DNA of 32,269 bases, taken from the NCBI GenBank assembly GCA_021204635.1, contig JAJPZB010000192.1, positions 1,191 to 33,459 of the forward strand, read 5' to 3'. How positions within the stretch are numbered: position 1 is the stretch's first letter; every line of letters begins with the position of its first letter. Origin of the DNA: Opitutia bacterium. Its GTDB lineage: Bacteria; Verrucomicrobiota; Verrucomicrobiia; Opitutales; UBA953. Under the pieces are notes generated by a model. That model was not told the origin of the DNA. It was given only the letters and a program-made list of their open reading frames with translations, and searched no databases. This document shows positions 1 through 8,996 of this stretch, piece by piece. The position numbers were made by a program, and so were the translations under genes.

Positions 1-185
1 TTCCTTGGCGCCGAAAAACAAAAGGCCCACCCCTACCCCAATTGCAAACGGCTTCGCTCCCTTACCCCCCCCCCATTTTCAAATGTCAACAACTCTTTTC
101 ACAAAAAGTTTCCCGCCACAATGGCACTCTTGCCCACCACCAACCCAAACTTCCGCAACAAAGCCAAGTGCCACGAAAAGTTGCC

Positions 186-283
186 CGCGCGTTTCTCGCG
201 CGAAAAATAGCTTCACACTCCCTCACCGCTATCGCGGTCCCCTCCCTCTAACTTAGAGGGAGAATCGCGCATTACATGCGCGA
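186..283. repeat. Cluster of four consecutive hairpins
   Basis: CGCGCG-TTTCT-CGCGCG (186-202); ACCGC-TATC-GCGGT (225-238); CTCCCTC-TAACTTA-GAGGGAG (242-262); TCGCGCAT-TAC-ATGCGCGA (265-283). Confidence 0.8.
214..265 (+). repeat. Structured palindromic element, copy 1
   Basis: Aligns ungapped to 32089-32140 at 45/52 positions, with two compensatory pair changes. Confidence 0.85.
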
Positions 284-362
284 GATTGTTGCCACCACCA
301 ACCCAGATCCTCGATCTCGCCACTAACCCAACTCCCACCACCAACCCGTCACCACCACAAAC

Positions 363-398
363 AAAAAGCTCTGCGGCGTTGTTGTCGCAGAGCTTTTT
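363..398 (-). terminator. Rho-independent terminator downstream of exbB-exbD-exbD
   Basis: Perfect 13-bp arms AAAAAGCTCTGCG (363-375) and CGCAGAGCTTTTT (386-398) with a 10-nt loop; flanks support either direction. Confidence 0.9.
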
Positions 399-429
399 CT
401 TTGTGGCGCCGGCAAGCGCGGGGAGAAAA

Positions 430-882
430 TCAGTCTTCGCTCTCTGTGGCGCTGAACGTGACGTTCGAGACCTTTGCTTTTGCCAAGACGTCGAGCACGT
501 TCATGATGCGGTCGTATTTGACGGTTTCGTCTGCGGAGACGGTGACGATGATTTTCAGTTGCGACTCGGAGGCAGCCTGCGCGAGCTTTGTCATCTCGAT
601 GTAGAGAGAGTTGAGCTCGACGTCGCCGGCGTTTGCCACGGGGTCGTCGTTGATTGAAACTTCGCCATCGGCGTTGATGCTGATCGTCACTTCTTCGGGC
701 GGCTCCGATTCTGCATTTTCGGAGGCTTCGGCAGAGCCCGGCAGTGTCGTTTTGATTTCGTATTCGACCTTGACCGAACCCGCCATGACCATGAAGTAGA
801 GGAGAATGACGAAGATAACGTCGAGGAGCGGCGCGATTTGGAAACCGAGGTCTCCGCCTTCATCTGGAGGTAAACGCTTCAT
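430..882 (-). CDS. exbD: ExbD/TolR family biopolymer transport protein (second copy)
   Basis: ORF 150 aa; N-terminal GFQIAPLLDVIFVILLYFMVMAG single TM with ExbD-type Asp; last gene before a terminator. Confidence 0.9.
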   Translation of the reverse strand: MKRLPPDEGGDLGFQIAPLLDVIFVILLYFMVMAGSVKVEYEIKTTLPGSAEASENAESEPPEEVTISINADGEVSINDDPVANAGDVELNSLYIEMTKLAQAASESQLKIIVTVSADETVKYDRIMNVLDVLAKAKVSNVTFSATESED

Positions 883-894
883 TCTGTTTTTTCC

Positions 895-1350
895 TCAGTT
901 GTCGTGGTTTTGACCGGTGAAGGCGATATTGTCCATTCCCGCCTCGGCGCCGAGTTCGAGAATCAGTTGGATGTATTTCGCCGTGACCTGTTTGTCTGCG
1001 CGGATGAGGAGACGGACTTCGGGGTCGATTTTCTTGGTGATTGGGTCGAGTGCGCGATTTCCGATGAGTTCAATGCATTTCTCTTTGTCGTTGAGATCGA
1101 GGGGCAGATCGTCGAGCTTCACAGTCGCTTCGCCGAGAACCGGATCCCACGCAACGTTGAGCAAGACAGCCTTTGCCTTGTCTTCGCGCTTCTCGCCGTT
1201 TTTGGCGACGGGGAGCGTGATGTTGCTGTCGATTTTCAAGACCTGAGATGTCGTAATGCTCATGAAGAAGATGAGCAGAACGAGGAGCACGTCGCACATC
1301 GGCGCCACCTGGAATGTTGGCGCTCCGTCATCGCTTGCGGCACTTGCCAT
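895..1350 (-). CDS. exbD: ExbD/TolR family biopolymer transport protein (first copy)
   Basis: ORF 151 aa; FQVAPMCDVLLVLLIFFMSITT TM motif; 12 nt upstream of the second exbD. Confidence 0.9.
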   Translation of the reverse strand: MASAASDDGAPTFQVAPMCDVLLVLLIFFMSITTSQVLKIDSNITLPVAKNGEKREDKAKAVLLNVAWDPVLGEATVKLDDLPLDLNDKEKCIELIGNRALDPITKKIDPEVRLLIRADKQVTAKYIQLILELGAEAGMDNIAFTGQNHDN

Positions 1351-1416
1351 GGTGTGCTTCTCCGTTAAATTTTATCGTTCAGACCGTCCTTTTAGAAGGC
1401 AAGGGAGCGGTCTCGT

Positions 1417-2304
1417 TTACGCTTTTGCGGCAGGAGTTTCCGGAGCGGCAGCGGCGGCATCTGCGGCAGGCGCTTCTGCGGGAACTTCGCCTTCGGCAGC
1501 CCACACCGGCGCGGTCGCGTAGATTTCTTCGTCGCCGACTTTCTTTCCGTCAAACTGCTCATAGGGCATTTTGCGGAAGAGTCCGGTGATGACTTCCTGC
1601 ACATCGTGAATGCGGGAAGCGACGCGGTTGCGCAGCAGGTAGTAGAGCAAGAACGCAGGAATCGAAATGCAAAGACCGGAGGCAGTAGCGACGAGCACCT
1701 CACCGATGTGAGCCGCAAGAGCTCCCGCGCCCGCCGTTGCGCCTTCTGCACCGAGAGAAGCGAACGCGCCTTTCATACCTGTGACGGTTCCGAGCAGACC
1801 AACCATCGGCGCGCAAACACCGATAACGGACAAGTAGGAAATTCTCGTGTCAAACCCGCCTTTGACGCGCATGATTTCGGAGAAAATAGCTTCTTCCGTC
1901 ATCGCTTTTCCGTCGGGGAGGAACGCGAGACCGTTGCGAACGATGTCGGAAATAACGGAGCGATTTTTCTTGCAAAAATCATAGGCGCCAACGTAGTCGC
2001 CGGCTTTGAACAAGCTGCGAATGCCTTCGATGTGTTCCGGCGGGAACACTTTCTTTGTCGTCGAGCGGATAAATCCGTCGATTGACAGCCAGACGAGCGC
2101 GATGGAACCGGCGAGAATAATCCACATAACCCAACCGCCCTGGGCGAGCGTGTCGAGGAACGTTTCCGTGCGTTCGCCTTCTGCTGCGGCGTCTGCCGCG
2201 CCTGCTGCCGCTTCTTGCGCGAATACCGCGACAGGGGCGATGATCGCGATGATTGCGAGCACCGGGAGGATTGATTTTGTCAACTGGAGGAGTTTGTTTT
2301 TCAT
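1417..2304 (-). CDS. exbB: ExbB/TolQ/MotA family proton channel protein with N-terminal signal-like extension and Ala/Pro-rich C-tail
   Basis: ORF 295 aa; GLLGTVTGMKGAF and GEVLVATASGLCISIPAFLLYYLLRN are ExbB/TolQ signatures. Confidence 0.92.
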   Translation of the reverse strand: MKNKLLQLTKSILPVLAIIAIIAPVAVFAQEAAAGAADAAAEGERTETFLDTLAQGGWVMWIILAGSIALVWLSIDGFIRSTTKKVFPPEHIEGIRSLFKAGDYVGAYDFCKKNRSVISDIVRNGLAFLPDGKAMTEEAIFSEIMRVKGGFDTRISYLSVIGVCAPMVGLLGTVTGMKGAFASLGAEGATAGAGALAAHIGEVLVATASGLCISIPAFLLYYLLRNRVASRIHDVQEVITGLFRKMPYEQFDGKKVGDEEIYATAPVWAAEGEVPAEAPAADAAAAAPETPAAKA

Positions 2305-2368
2305 AATAAGTTTTCTGCTGAGATGGGGTTGGAGTTAATAGGACATGAAAGGTTTTTTGTTGGCGGGA

Positions 2369-3520
2369 TTATTCGTCGCTCCCGCCGGAATCGTCGGAGG
2401 ATTCTTCTTCATCGGAATCAGAATCGGACTCCGCGTTTTCCATTTGCGATGTCACGGCAGCCTTTGCCGCCGCCTGTTCTTCGAGCGAAGATTTTGCCAA
2501 CGCGGCTTCGCGCTTGTGTTGCGGAAGTTCGGCGAGAGCGGCTTTCGCTTCGAGCGACATCGGGTATTTCTGAATGATTTCCATCAGATATTCTTCTGCT
2601 CGCGCGGGAAGATTCATGCTCTTCGTCTCGGGGCGATCCATGCGCTTCAAACTGCGCGCAATCGCGAGTTTGGCGGCGGGCACGAAGTTGACCTGATTCC
2701 CGTAGAAAACCGGAATGCGGAGATATGTCAGAAGAGCTTCTTCGTAGCGCGAAAGATTGTAGAGCGCGTTGCCTTTGAGCAGGTGCAACCTCGCGAGAAG
2801 CTCCGTGTCGTATGTCGTTTTGATCAGCCTGTCGGATTCGTTGAGAACCATCGCGTTCTCGCCTTTGCGGACGAGCTGATTCAGCCGAGCGAGCTCGATT
2901 TTTTGCGGAAGCCCTTCGATGGACTTGTAGTTCGGCACTGCGGTTATTTCGGAAATGAAGAGCTGCAAGCTCGTGTCGTTGCCCTGCTGGTCGAGAGCGT
3001 CGAGCTTTATCGCCGCAGCGCGAATCCACGGGGAGCCCTCGATGGATTTGAGCGAGCTGAAAAACGTGAGGAATGTTTCTGCGACTTCGAGCGCGCCGGA
3101 GGGATTGCCGCGATTCAACTCGTTTTGCGCGGCAGCCAAGCGCGGGTCGTTGTCGGGCCACTCGATTTTCACGGCGCTTGCCAACGGATATGAGCGCGTG
3201 GCGTCGTTCTCCGTCTTTGAAACGTAATATCCTCTGCTCTCGCGGACTATGCGCGCGTATTTTTTTGAAGGTTTGCGGAGGCTTTTTCGCTGGCTCGCGG
3301 GGAAGAGCCACTCGGGATAGTTCGTCTCCCAGGCTTCTTGCGCCGAGAACACGATTGTCACCGTGGGGAGTTTCGCGGCTTTTTCAACCTTCATTCCCGA
3401 GGCTTTTTCCTTCGCGTCTTTGGCGTCCTGCGCAAACGCTGGAACCGTGGCAAGAGGGGCGACGATCCCGAGAGTGGCGACCGCCAAATATTTCAGAATT
3501 TTGCTCATTTTTTTGCTCAT
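2369..3520 (-). CDS. Secreted TPR-like protein with acidic Ser/Asp/Glu C-terminal tail
   Basis: ORF 383 aa; signal peptide ending AFA/QD; helical repeat-like body; upstream of exbB on the same strand. Confidence 0.75.
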   Translation of the reverse strand: MSKKMSKILKYLAVATLGIVAPLATVPAFAQDAKDAKEKASGMKVEKAAKLPTVTIVFSAQEAWETNYPEWLFPASQRKSLRKPSKKYARIVRESRGYYVSKTENDATRSYPLASAVKIEWPDNDPRLAAAQNELNRGNPSGALEVAETFLTFFSSLKSIEGSPWIRAAAIKLDALDQQGNDTSLQLFISEITAVPNYKSIEGLPQKIELARLNQLVRKGENAMVLNESDRLIKTTYDTELLARLHLLKGNALYNLSRYEEALLTYLRIPVFYGNQVNFVPAAKLAIARSLKRMDRPETKSMNLPARAEEYLMEIIQKYPMSLEAKAALAELPQHKREAALAKSSLEEQAAAKAAVTSQMENAESDSDSDEEESSDDSGGSDE

Positions 3521-3536
3521 TTTCGGGTTCTCGGGT

Positions 3537-6500
3537 TTATTGTTGCGCAGTCGCAGTGGCGGTGTCCTGCTCCGGCGTGTAAGGCCGGCGTAGTGCTCGG
3601 CTTCGTGCTTCCTTTATGACGTCCGCAACTGCCGGAGCATCGACGAATTTCTTCGTGTGCGTCAACTCGTAGTAAATCTTGCCTGCCTCGCCCGGCTGGC
3701 TGAGTTTTTCTTCGAGCAAAACGCCTGCGCGCAACATCGCCCGCGCCGAATACTCGGGATATTTCTTCCACGTGAGATAGCACATGCGGTAGTTGCTGAG
3801 AGCTTCGTTCGGTTTGTTGCGGGCTTCTTCGAGCTGACCTTTGTAGTAGAGCGCGGCGGCGGAGGGAATGCCCTTCCATTCTTTCACGCCCGCGACGAGA
3901 TTCAGCTCTTTGCGAGCCTCCTCGAAGCGGTCATCGACTTCGACCTGCTTCGCGTCCTGCGGCGACATGGCAATGAGCGCTCGCGCGCGGCCTATGCGGA
4001 TTTCCGGCTCATGGTTGTAGGCGACTTCGTTTTTGATGGCGTCGTCGAAAATTTCGTATGCCCTGCGGTAATTTTTCTTGTCGAGCTCGATGTTGCCGCA
4101 ACCGAGGAAGCCGGTGTCGGCGGAACTCGAACTGCGGTAGTTGTCCATCAGGTACGTGTAGAACTCTTCCGCTTTTTTCAGGGATTCATCTGCCTTGGAA
4201 GCCGAGGTCAGGCGCTCCGATTTGCTGCGGTCGTAGAGGTAATCGCCCACGAGACCGAGGATTGTCGGGCTGAGTTCGTCGGCGTTGAACGAAGTGGCAA
4301 TGCTGTTCAGGTTGCGGTTGTATTCCTCTTTGTTGCCGATGAGCCCGTAGATCATCGCACGAGCGTAGAGCCCGCGTGCGCGCCCGATGAGCGTGGTGTT
4401 CGCGGAGGTCTGATTCAGCTTCAGGAGCGTAAACAATTCCTCGGTCGCCTTTTTATCCGTGTAGGCGTTGGGATCTTCGGGCGGCGGAGTTTCGCCCTCG
4501 GCGAGCGGCTTCTTTTTCGTCCGCTTAATCTGCATTGCCAAGCGGCGCGAGAGATCGCCGATGAGCAACTCGACGTTATCCTGAGCGGGATCGTCAAAGT
4601 TTCTCAAAATTGCCTCCGCCAACTTTTTCTTGGATTCCGCCTTTGCCTTCGCGAGAGCTTCCTTCTTGACATTTTTGAAGGTCTCATCGTCCATGCCTTC
4701 CTGCGGCTTGATCTGGGTGGCGGTTTTTTCTGTGAGGTTGAGGATTTTGTTCAGATAATCAAGAGCCTCGGGCGCGTCGGGATTCCAGTTGTAAAGTTCC
4801 TGATAGATGTCGCGCAGCCTCTCGAACTCGCCGCGCTGCGGAAGAGTTTTGTCGAGTTCGGCGAGAACGAAGTCGAGCGATTCCTTGTTCTGCGTCGATG
4901 TTTTTGCGGCGAGAATGTATGCGCGGAGCATATCGTCTGTCGCGCGCTCTTTTTGGATTATTTGCTCGGGCGTGAGTTTCTTCGCGCGGCGACCGGAGCC
5001 GGTGTTGATGTCTTCGGCAACGCGTTTATATGCGTCGCCCATGAGCGTGTAAATTTCGGGGCGCTGTTTTTCGATTGCCTCGCCCATCACGGCTTGGTCT
5101 CCGGTCTCAAACGGAAGCTTTGCGCGGAGTTTCGGGATATTGTTTTCGTTGAGAACCTGATTGTCTTCGACATCGAAATAATCGGTTATCCACTTGCGGC
5201 AATCTGCAAAAACGCTGTTAAGGTTTTCTTCGTTGCGCTTGGGGTCTTTGTATCTCACGCCGAACTGCGTCACGGCTTTGCGATAGCGCGCATCGGGCAA
5301 GTTCAATCCCTTCGGGTGATTTTCGATGTATTTGTTGAGTGCATCGATGGCTTCGCGATATGAGCCGCTGTAAAAGTAGAGCAAGCCCTTGCGGTATTCC
5401 ATGTCTTCGAGCACGTCGGCGAATCCCTTGTTGTTGGCGTAGTCTTTCAGGAATTTGTCGATGTGGTCGATGGTCTCCTTTGTCGCGGCAGAAATCTGGG
5501 GAACGTAGTCGGGCTTCCCCATGTTTTCCTTGACGTAGGTCTTTTCTGATTCCGTCAAAATACCCCACGGGCAACGGGCGAACCAGGACGCGACAATCCA
5601 GTAGTCGAGTTCGGCACGAGTGCCTTGGTCGAGTTTTTTGACGTTTTCCTTCGCCCATTCAAAATTCTTGATTGCCTCGGCGTAGTCGCCGTGGTCGGCA
5701 GAAATTTGCCCCATGAGCAACGCGACGCCGCCGGCCTCTTCCGTCTCCGGATATTTTTCGAGGAATGTTTTGCAAAGCTTTTGCGCATCGGCGTCTTTGC
5801 CGATTTCGCGCAAGCACAAAATGTAGTAGTAAGTCGCGGAGGCGATCTGCGAGAAATCCGAGTGGTTATCTACGACATCGGCGAACGCGACATACGCTTC
5901 CCAGTAGCGCTTCTGCATGAACAGGCACGCGCCGATTCGGAAAGAAATTGTCGCATCGTAGTCTTTGTTTTCCGCGAACTGCTTCTTGTAGTCCTCGAGC
6001 TCATCGATTTCGTCTTGAAATTTTTCGATCTTCTGGGACTGCGCCTCGTTCGGATCGTCGGAAACATTCTTTTTGTAATCTTCGAGAGCCGCCCGCGCGG
6101 TCTGCAATGCGGGCTCGAAGTATTCGACGAGTGCCGCCTGCCGCAAAACCTTTTGGTAGCGGGAAAGCGCCTCGCTGAAATATTCTTCCTTCAAATTGTC
6201 GTCGAACTCGTCGAGACCTTTTGTGAAATAGTTGTCGCCGAGGCTCAGCCCTTGGATGTTCGAGCGAATCACGCTCGCGGGGTCTTTCGCTCCGGAGCTG
6301 TCGATTTCGTTTTTCAGCGCCTCAGCCTCTTTCTGCTTACCAACCTTTAAGTAGAGTTGAATCAGCCGCTGCTTGGCTTCCACAACTTCCGGAGTGTTAG
6401 GCATGCCCGCAACAATGCGCTTCAAAATGTCTTCCGCCGTAGCATACGCCAATTTCGTCTTCTCCGCGTCGCCCGAAGCCTCGGCTTCTTTCTGCACGAC

Positions 6501-7013
6501 ATCGGCGAGAACGACCTCGGTCCGCATGCGGTCTGCCGCAGTCGCGCGAGCCAGTTTGCGCACCTGCTCCAATGTCGAGCGCGCCTCAGCCCATTTTTCC
6601 TGGCGCATGTAAACGTCTGCCAAAGAAATCATCGCGGAGCCGATTTTGTTGTCCTGCTCGTTGCCGGTGCCGTTCGGATACGTCTGCCTGAAATCGCGCA
6701 AAATCGCCTCGACCTCCGCCCAATCTTCTTTCTGATAGTATGCAGTCGCGATGAGGTAATCCAACGACGCCTTCTGCTCTAACGTGAGCTTTTGATAGCG
6801 CGTGCTCGACTTTATCTCGTTGAAAGTCTTGATGGCGTCATCGACCTTTTGCTCTTGCAATTCCTTCAAGCCCTTCTCGACTAACGCTGCTGCCGATAAG
6901 TTTTTCTGTTGCTGCGCGAGCGCCTGAGGCGACACAGTGACCACCGCCATAGCGACAACAACAGCGGCAATTGCAGACCATGCGAACGAGAAGGTGCGAG
7001 ATTTCCGAAACAT
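3537..7013 (-). CDS. Large secreted tetratricopeptide-repeat protein
   Basis: ORF 1158 aa; signal peptide ending ALA/QQ; repeated TPR-like motifs (e.g. YYQKEDWAEVEAILRDFRQTYPNG, GDYAEAIKNFEWAKENV); 16 nt from the next gene. Confidence 0.85.
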   Translation of the reverse strand: MFRKSRTFSFAWSAIAAVVVAMAVVTVSPQALAQQQKNLSAAALVEKGLKELQEQKVDDAIKTFNEIKSSTRYQKLTLEQKASLDYLIATAYYQKEDWAEVEAILRDFRQTYPNGTGNEQDNKIGSAMISLADVYMRQEKWAEARSTLEQVRKLARATAADRMRTEVVLADVVQKEAEASGDAEKTKLAYATAEDILKRIVAGMPNTPEVVEAKQRLIQLYLKVGKQKEAEALKNEIDSSGAKDPASVIRSNIQGLSLGDNYFTKGLDEFDDNLKEEYFSEALSRYQKVLRQAALVEYFEPALQTARAALEDYKKNVSDDPNEAQSQKIEKFQDEIDELEDYKKQFAENKDYDATISFRIGACLFMQKRYWEAYVAFADVVDNHSDFSQIASATYYYILCLREIGKDADAQKLCKTFLEKYPETEEAGGVALLMGQISADHGDYAEAIKNFEWAKENVKKLDQGTRAELDYWIVASWFARCPWGILTESEKTYVKENMGKPDYVPQISAATKETIDHIDKFLKDYANNKGFADVLEDMEYRKGLLYFYSGSYREAIDALNKYIENHPKGLNLPDARYRKAVTQFGVRYKDPKRNEENLNSVFADCRKWITDYFDVEDNQVLNENNIPKLRAKLPFETGDQAVMGEAIEKQRPEIYTLMGDAYKRVAEDINTGSGRRAKKLTPEQIIQKERATDDMLRAYILAAKTSTQNKESLDFVLAELDKTLPQRGEFERLRDIYQELYNWNPDAPEALDYLNKILNLTEKTATQIKPQEGMDDETFKNVKKEALAKAKAESKKKLAEAILRNFDDPAQDNVELLIGDLSRRLAMQIKRTKKKPLAEGETPPPEDPNAYTDKKATEELFTLLKLNQTSANTTLIGRARGLYARAMIYGLIGNKEEYNRNLNSIATSFNADELSPTILGLVGDYLYDRSKSERLTSASKADESLKKAEEFYTYLMDNYRSSSSADTGFLGCGNIELDKKNYRRAYEIFDDAIKNEVAYNHEPEIRIGRARALIAMSPQDAKQVEVDDRFEEARKELNLVAGVKEWKGIPSAAALYYKGQLEEARNKPNEALSNYRMCYLTWKKYPEYSARAMLRAGVLLEEKLSQPGEAGKIYYELTHTKKFVDAPAVADVIKEARSRALRRPYTPEQDTATATAQQ

Positions 7014-7170
7014 ACGGGTGAGAAAATGGACGGGGGATGGCGCCGGGTTTTAGCGCGGTGGGATTTTTGAAAATGAATACGAAAACTTCGGGCTCTGCAA
7101 CTTTTTTTCTGCGATTTGCGTTTAAAGCGCAACTTTTGGAGGCGACGACAACAGCTGCGCCGGAGTGCCG

Positions 7171-7899
7171 TCAAAAACTAAATCTAACGCCGAGTTCAAC
7201 CGAGTGCGACGCGACCTCGATCTCGCTCCAACCCGCAGCCGAAGAGAAAATCGACGGCGAGGCGTAGAAAAACCTGTAGCCCAAAAACACGCTCACGTTT
7301 CTGTTCAGCAAAACTTCCACATACGGGCGGACGCTCAAAACCGTCGTCATCGTGCCGCCGACATCGCTTCCGCCACCGTGAAAATCCATGTCGCGCCGCG
7401 AGCCGCCCACGAGCCCGTAGCCGAGCAGGCAGCCGCACGACAAATATTTCGAGAAGTCGTATGAGCAGCCTGCCGTTATGATGAGATTCAGCGACTGGAC
7501 ATCCGTGTCAACGCCATGCTTGTCCGATGACGCGCAAAACCCGAAGAGCTCGCCACCAATCAGGAAGCGGAAATTCGGCGCGTCTGATGGCGAAATGTGC
7601 ACGAGCCCCGTCAAACTCGCGCTCCAGCCGTCGCCACCGTTTGTCGAGCCGTGCATCCCAAAGAGATACGCGCCCGAGAACGAGAACGAAAATGTGTCGT
7701 CGCGCGGACCGTTGTAAAAGAGATCGCTCGCCTCGGCTTCGCGCTTTTCGCGTTCGCGCGCCAAGACTTTGTTCACGTCGTAGCGCTCACCGGAATCGGG
7801 CTCTGCCGCATTTGCGACAACGGCGCTACCGCCGGAGACTGTGGCGACAACAATCGCGACCAAGGGCGCGAGGGCGGGAAAGTTTTTTTTGCGGGGCAT
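7171..7899 (-). CDS. Predicted outer-membrane beta-barrel-like protein
   Basis: ORF 242 aa; signal peptide; alternating beta segments; terminal SVELGVRFSF ending in aromatic F. Confidence 0.55.
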   Translation of the reverse strand: MPRKKNFPALAPLVAIVVATVSGGSAVVANAAEPDSGERYDVNKVLAREREKREAEASDLFYNGPRDDTFSFSFSGAYLFGMHGSTNGGDGWSASLTGLVHISPSDAPNFRFLIGGELFGFCASSDKHGVDTDVQSLNLIITAGCSYDFSKYLSCGCLLGYGLVGGSRRDMDFHGGGSDVGGTMTTVLSVRPYVEVLLNRNVSVFLGYRFFYASPSIFSSAAGWSEIEVASHSVELGVRFSF

Positions 7900-7902
7900 T
7901 TT

Positions 7903-8322
7903 TCAAATGGAGTATTTTTCAATGACGTCCGGCGGAATGGGCGTTGCGCGCCGAGACGCGAGGTCGATGAGCGCGTATGAGGCAGTTCCATCGGCGACGA
8001 GTTTTCCGTCGGTTTTGCGTGAGATGGAGAATAAGAGTTGGATCGTCGCTTTTGCAAACCCCGTAACGCCGGTCTCCACGAGAAAGCGTTCCCCGAGCCC
8101 GAGGGCGCGCCGGTAGTTTATCGCGAACGAGATCTGATACCAGCCGAGGCCGCGCGCCGCAAAATCCTGCATCGACATGCCGTAGCAGCGTTCCATCTGG
8201 TCGAAGCGCGCTGCGAGAACGTAGTCCATGTAGCGCGAACTGTGGACGTGGCGATAGAGGTCGATGTCGTCGGGGCGCACCTGCATTTCCGTCACGAAGC
8301 GTGAATATTTGTTCTCGCTCAT
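7903..8322 (-). CDS. Acyl-CoA thioesterase, 4-hydroxybenzoyl-CoA thioesterase (hot-dog) family
   Basis: ORF 139 aa; RPDDIDLYRHVHSSRYMDYVLAAR motif; ATGA overlap with upstream lspA. Confidence 0.82.
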   Translation of the reverse strand: MSENKYSRFVTEMQVRPDDIDLYRHVHSSRYMDYVLAARFDQMERCYGMSMQDFAARGLGWYQISFAINYRRALGLGERFLVETGVTGFAKATIQLLFSISRKTDGKLVADGTASYALIDLASRRATPIPPDVIEKYSI

Positions 8323-8924
8323 TTGTCCAAAGTTTCTTCTTCGTTAAAGCGTTTTGCCTGCGGGTGATTGCGCCCGAGTTGCGGCAATAGGCTGAAAAAC
8401 AGATATAGAATCACGCCGACAACAATAGCGCAATCCGCGACATTGAATGCCGGCCAGCGATAGTTCACGAGCGGGACGTGGACGTCCAAAAAATCTATCA
8501 CGCAACCGCGGGCGAGCCGATCGACGAGATTGCCAACAATGCCGCCCGCGAGGACGCCGAGCGAGATTTGGAACGGCCGCCGCTCCAACTCCAAATTTTT
8601 GCGAAAGAAAAAAATCGCCGCGAGCGCGATGAGCGCGAAAATGCTGAGCCCGATTTGCCAGCCGGCGAGCAAGCTGAATGCCGCGCCCGGATTGTCTATG
8701 CAGACGATGTAGAAAAAGCCCGGGATTATCGCAACGGGATCGTGCCCCGGCACATAGCCAATTTCGCCCGGCAGAAAATACGTCGGTGGCGCGTCAGCCT
8801 CCCAGCCAAACGCCGCGACAACAATGAGCTTCGTCAATTGATCCAAGACGAACACCGCAGCCACGAGCGTCCAAAACGTCTTGTACTTGCGGAAATGCGG
8901 AAATTTGGAACAAAACGAAATCAT
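8319..8924 (-). CDS. lspA: Lipoprotein signal peptidase (signal peptidase II)
   Basis: VLDQLTKLIV, DNPGAAFS, GNLVDRLARGCVIDFLDVH and FNVADCAIVVG are LspA catalytic motifs. Start taken at MISFCSK; the track ORF begins at 8984, 13 nt after the dksA-like stop. Confidence 0.93.
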   Translation of the reverse strand: MISFCSKFPHFRKYKTFWTLVAAVFVLDQLTKLIVVAAFGWEADAPPTYFLPGEIGYVPGHDPVAIIPGFFYIVCIDNPGAAFSLLAGWQIGLSIFALIALAAIFFFRKNLELERRPFQISLGVLAGGIVGNLVDRLARGCVIDFLDVHVPLVNYRWPAFNVADCAIVVGVILYLFFSLLPQLGRNHPQAKRFNEEETLDK

Positions 8925-8996
8925 TGTCTCCAGCGATGGCGCCGCCGCGCGTCCCCGCCGAAACTTCCTCCCGCAGGGACGCAACCGGCGCGAGTT

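Larger units (their letters stand above)
135..347 (+). repeat. CACCACCAACCC repeat cluster (left intergenic region)
   Basis: Exact 12-mers at 135-146, 293-304, 336-347 plus variants (e.g. GCCACTAACCC near 319). Confidence 0.85.

Noticed and set aside
218-262. Alternative pairing of CTCCCTC 218-224 with GAGGGAG 256-262 enclosing hairpin 1, as a switch
   Set aside because: In copy 2 the equivalent arm is CACCCTC (32093-32099) against GCGGGAG, with two mismatches, so the alternative pairing is not conserved while the two local hairpins are.
1-430. Small ORFs (5-256, 42-251, 286-657) in the repeat-rich left edge
   Set aside because: They are translations of repeats and hairpins, or antisense to exbD; no domain or initiation signal.
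3657-5363. 568-aa + strand ORF antisense to the large TPR gene
   Set aside because: Shadow ORF. The minus-strand frame has a signal peptide and TPR motifs; the antisense product is Phe/Val/Arg-rich with no recognisable domain, as expected from codon bias.
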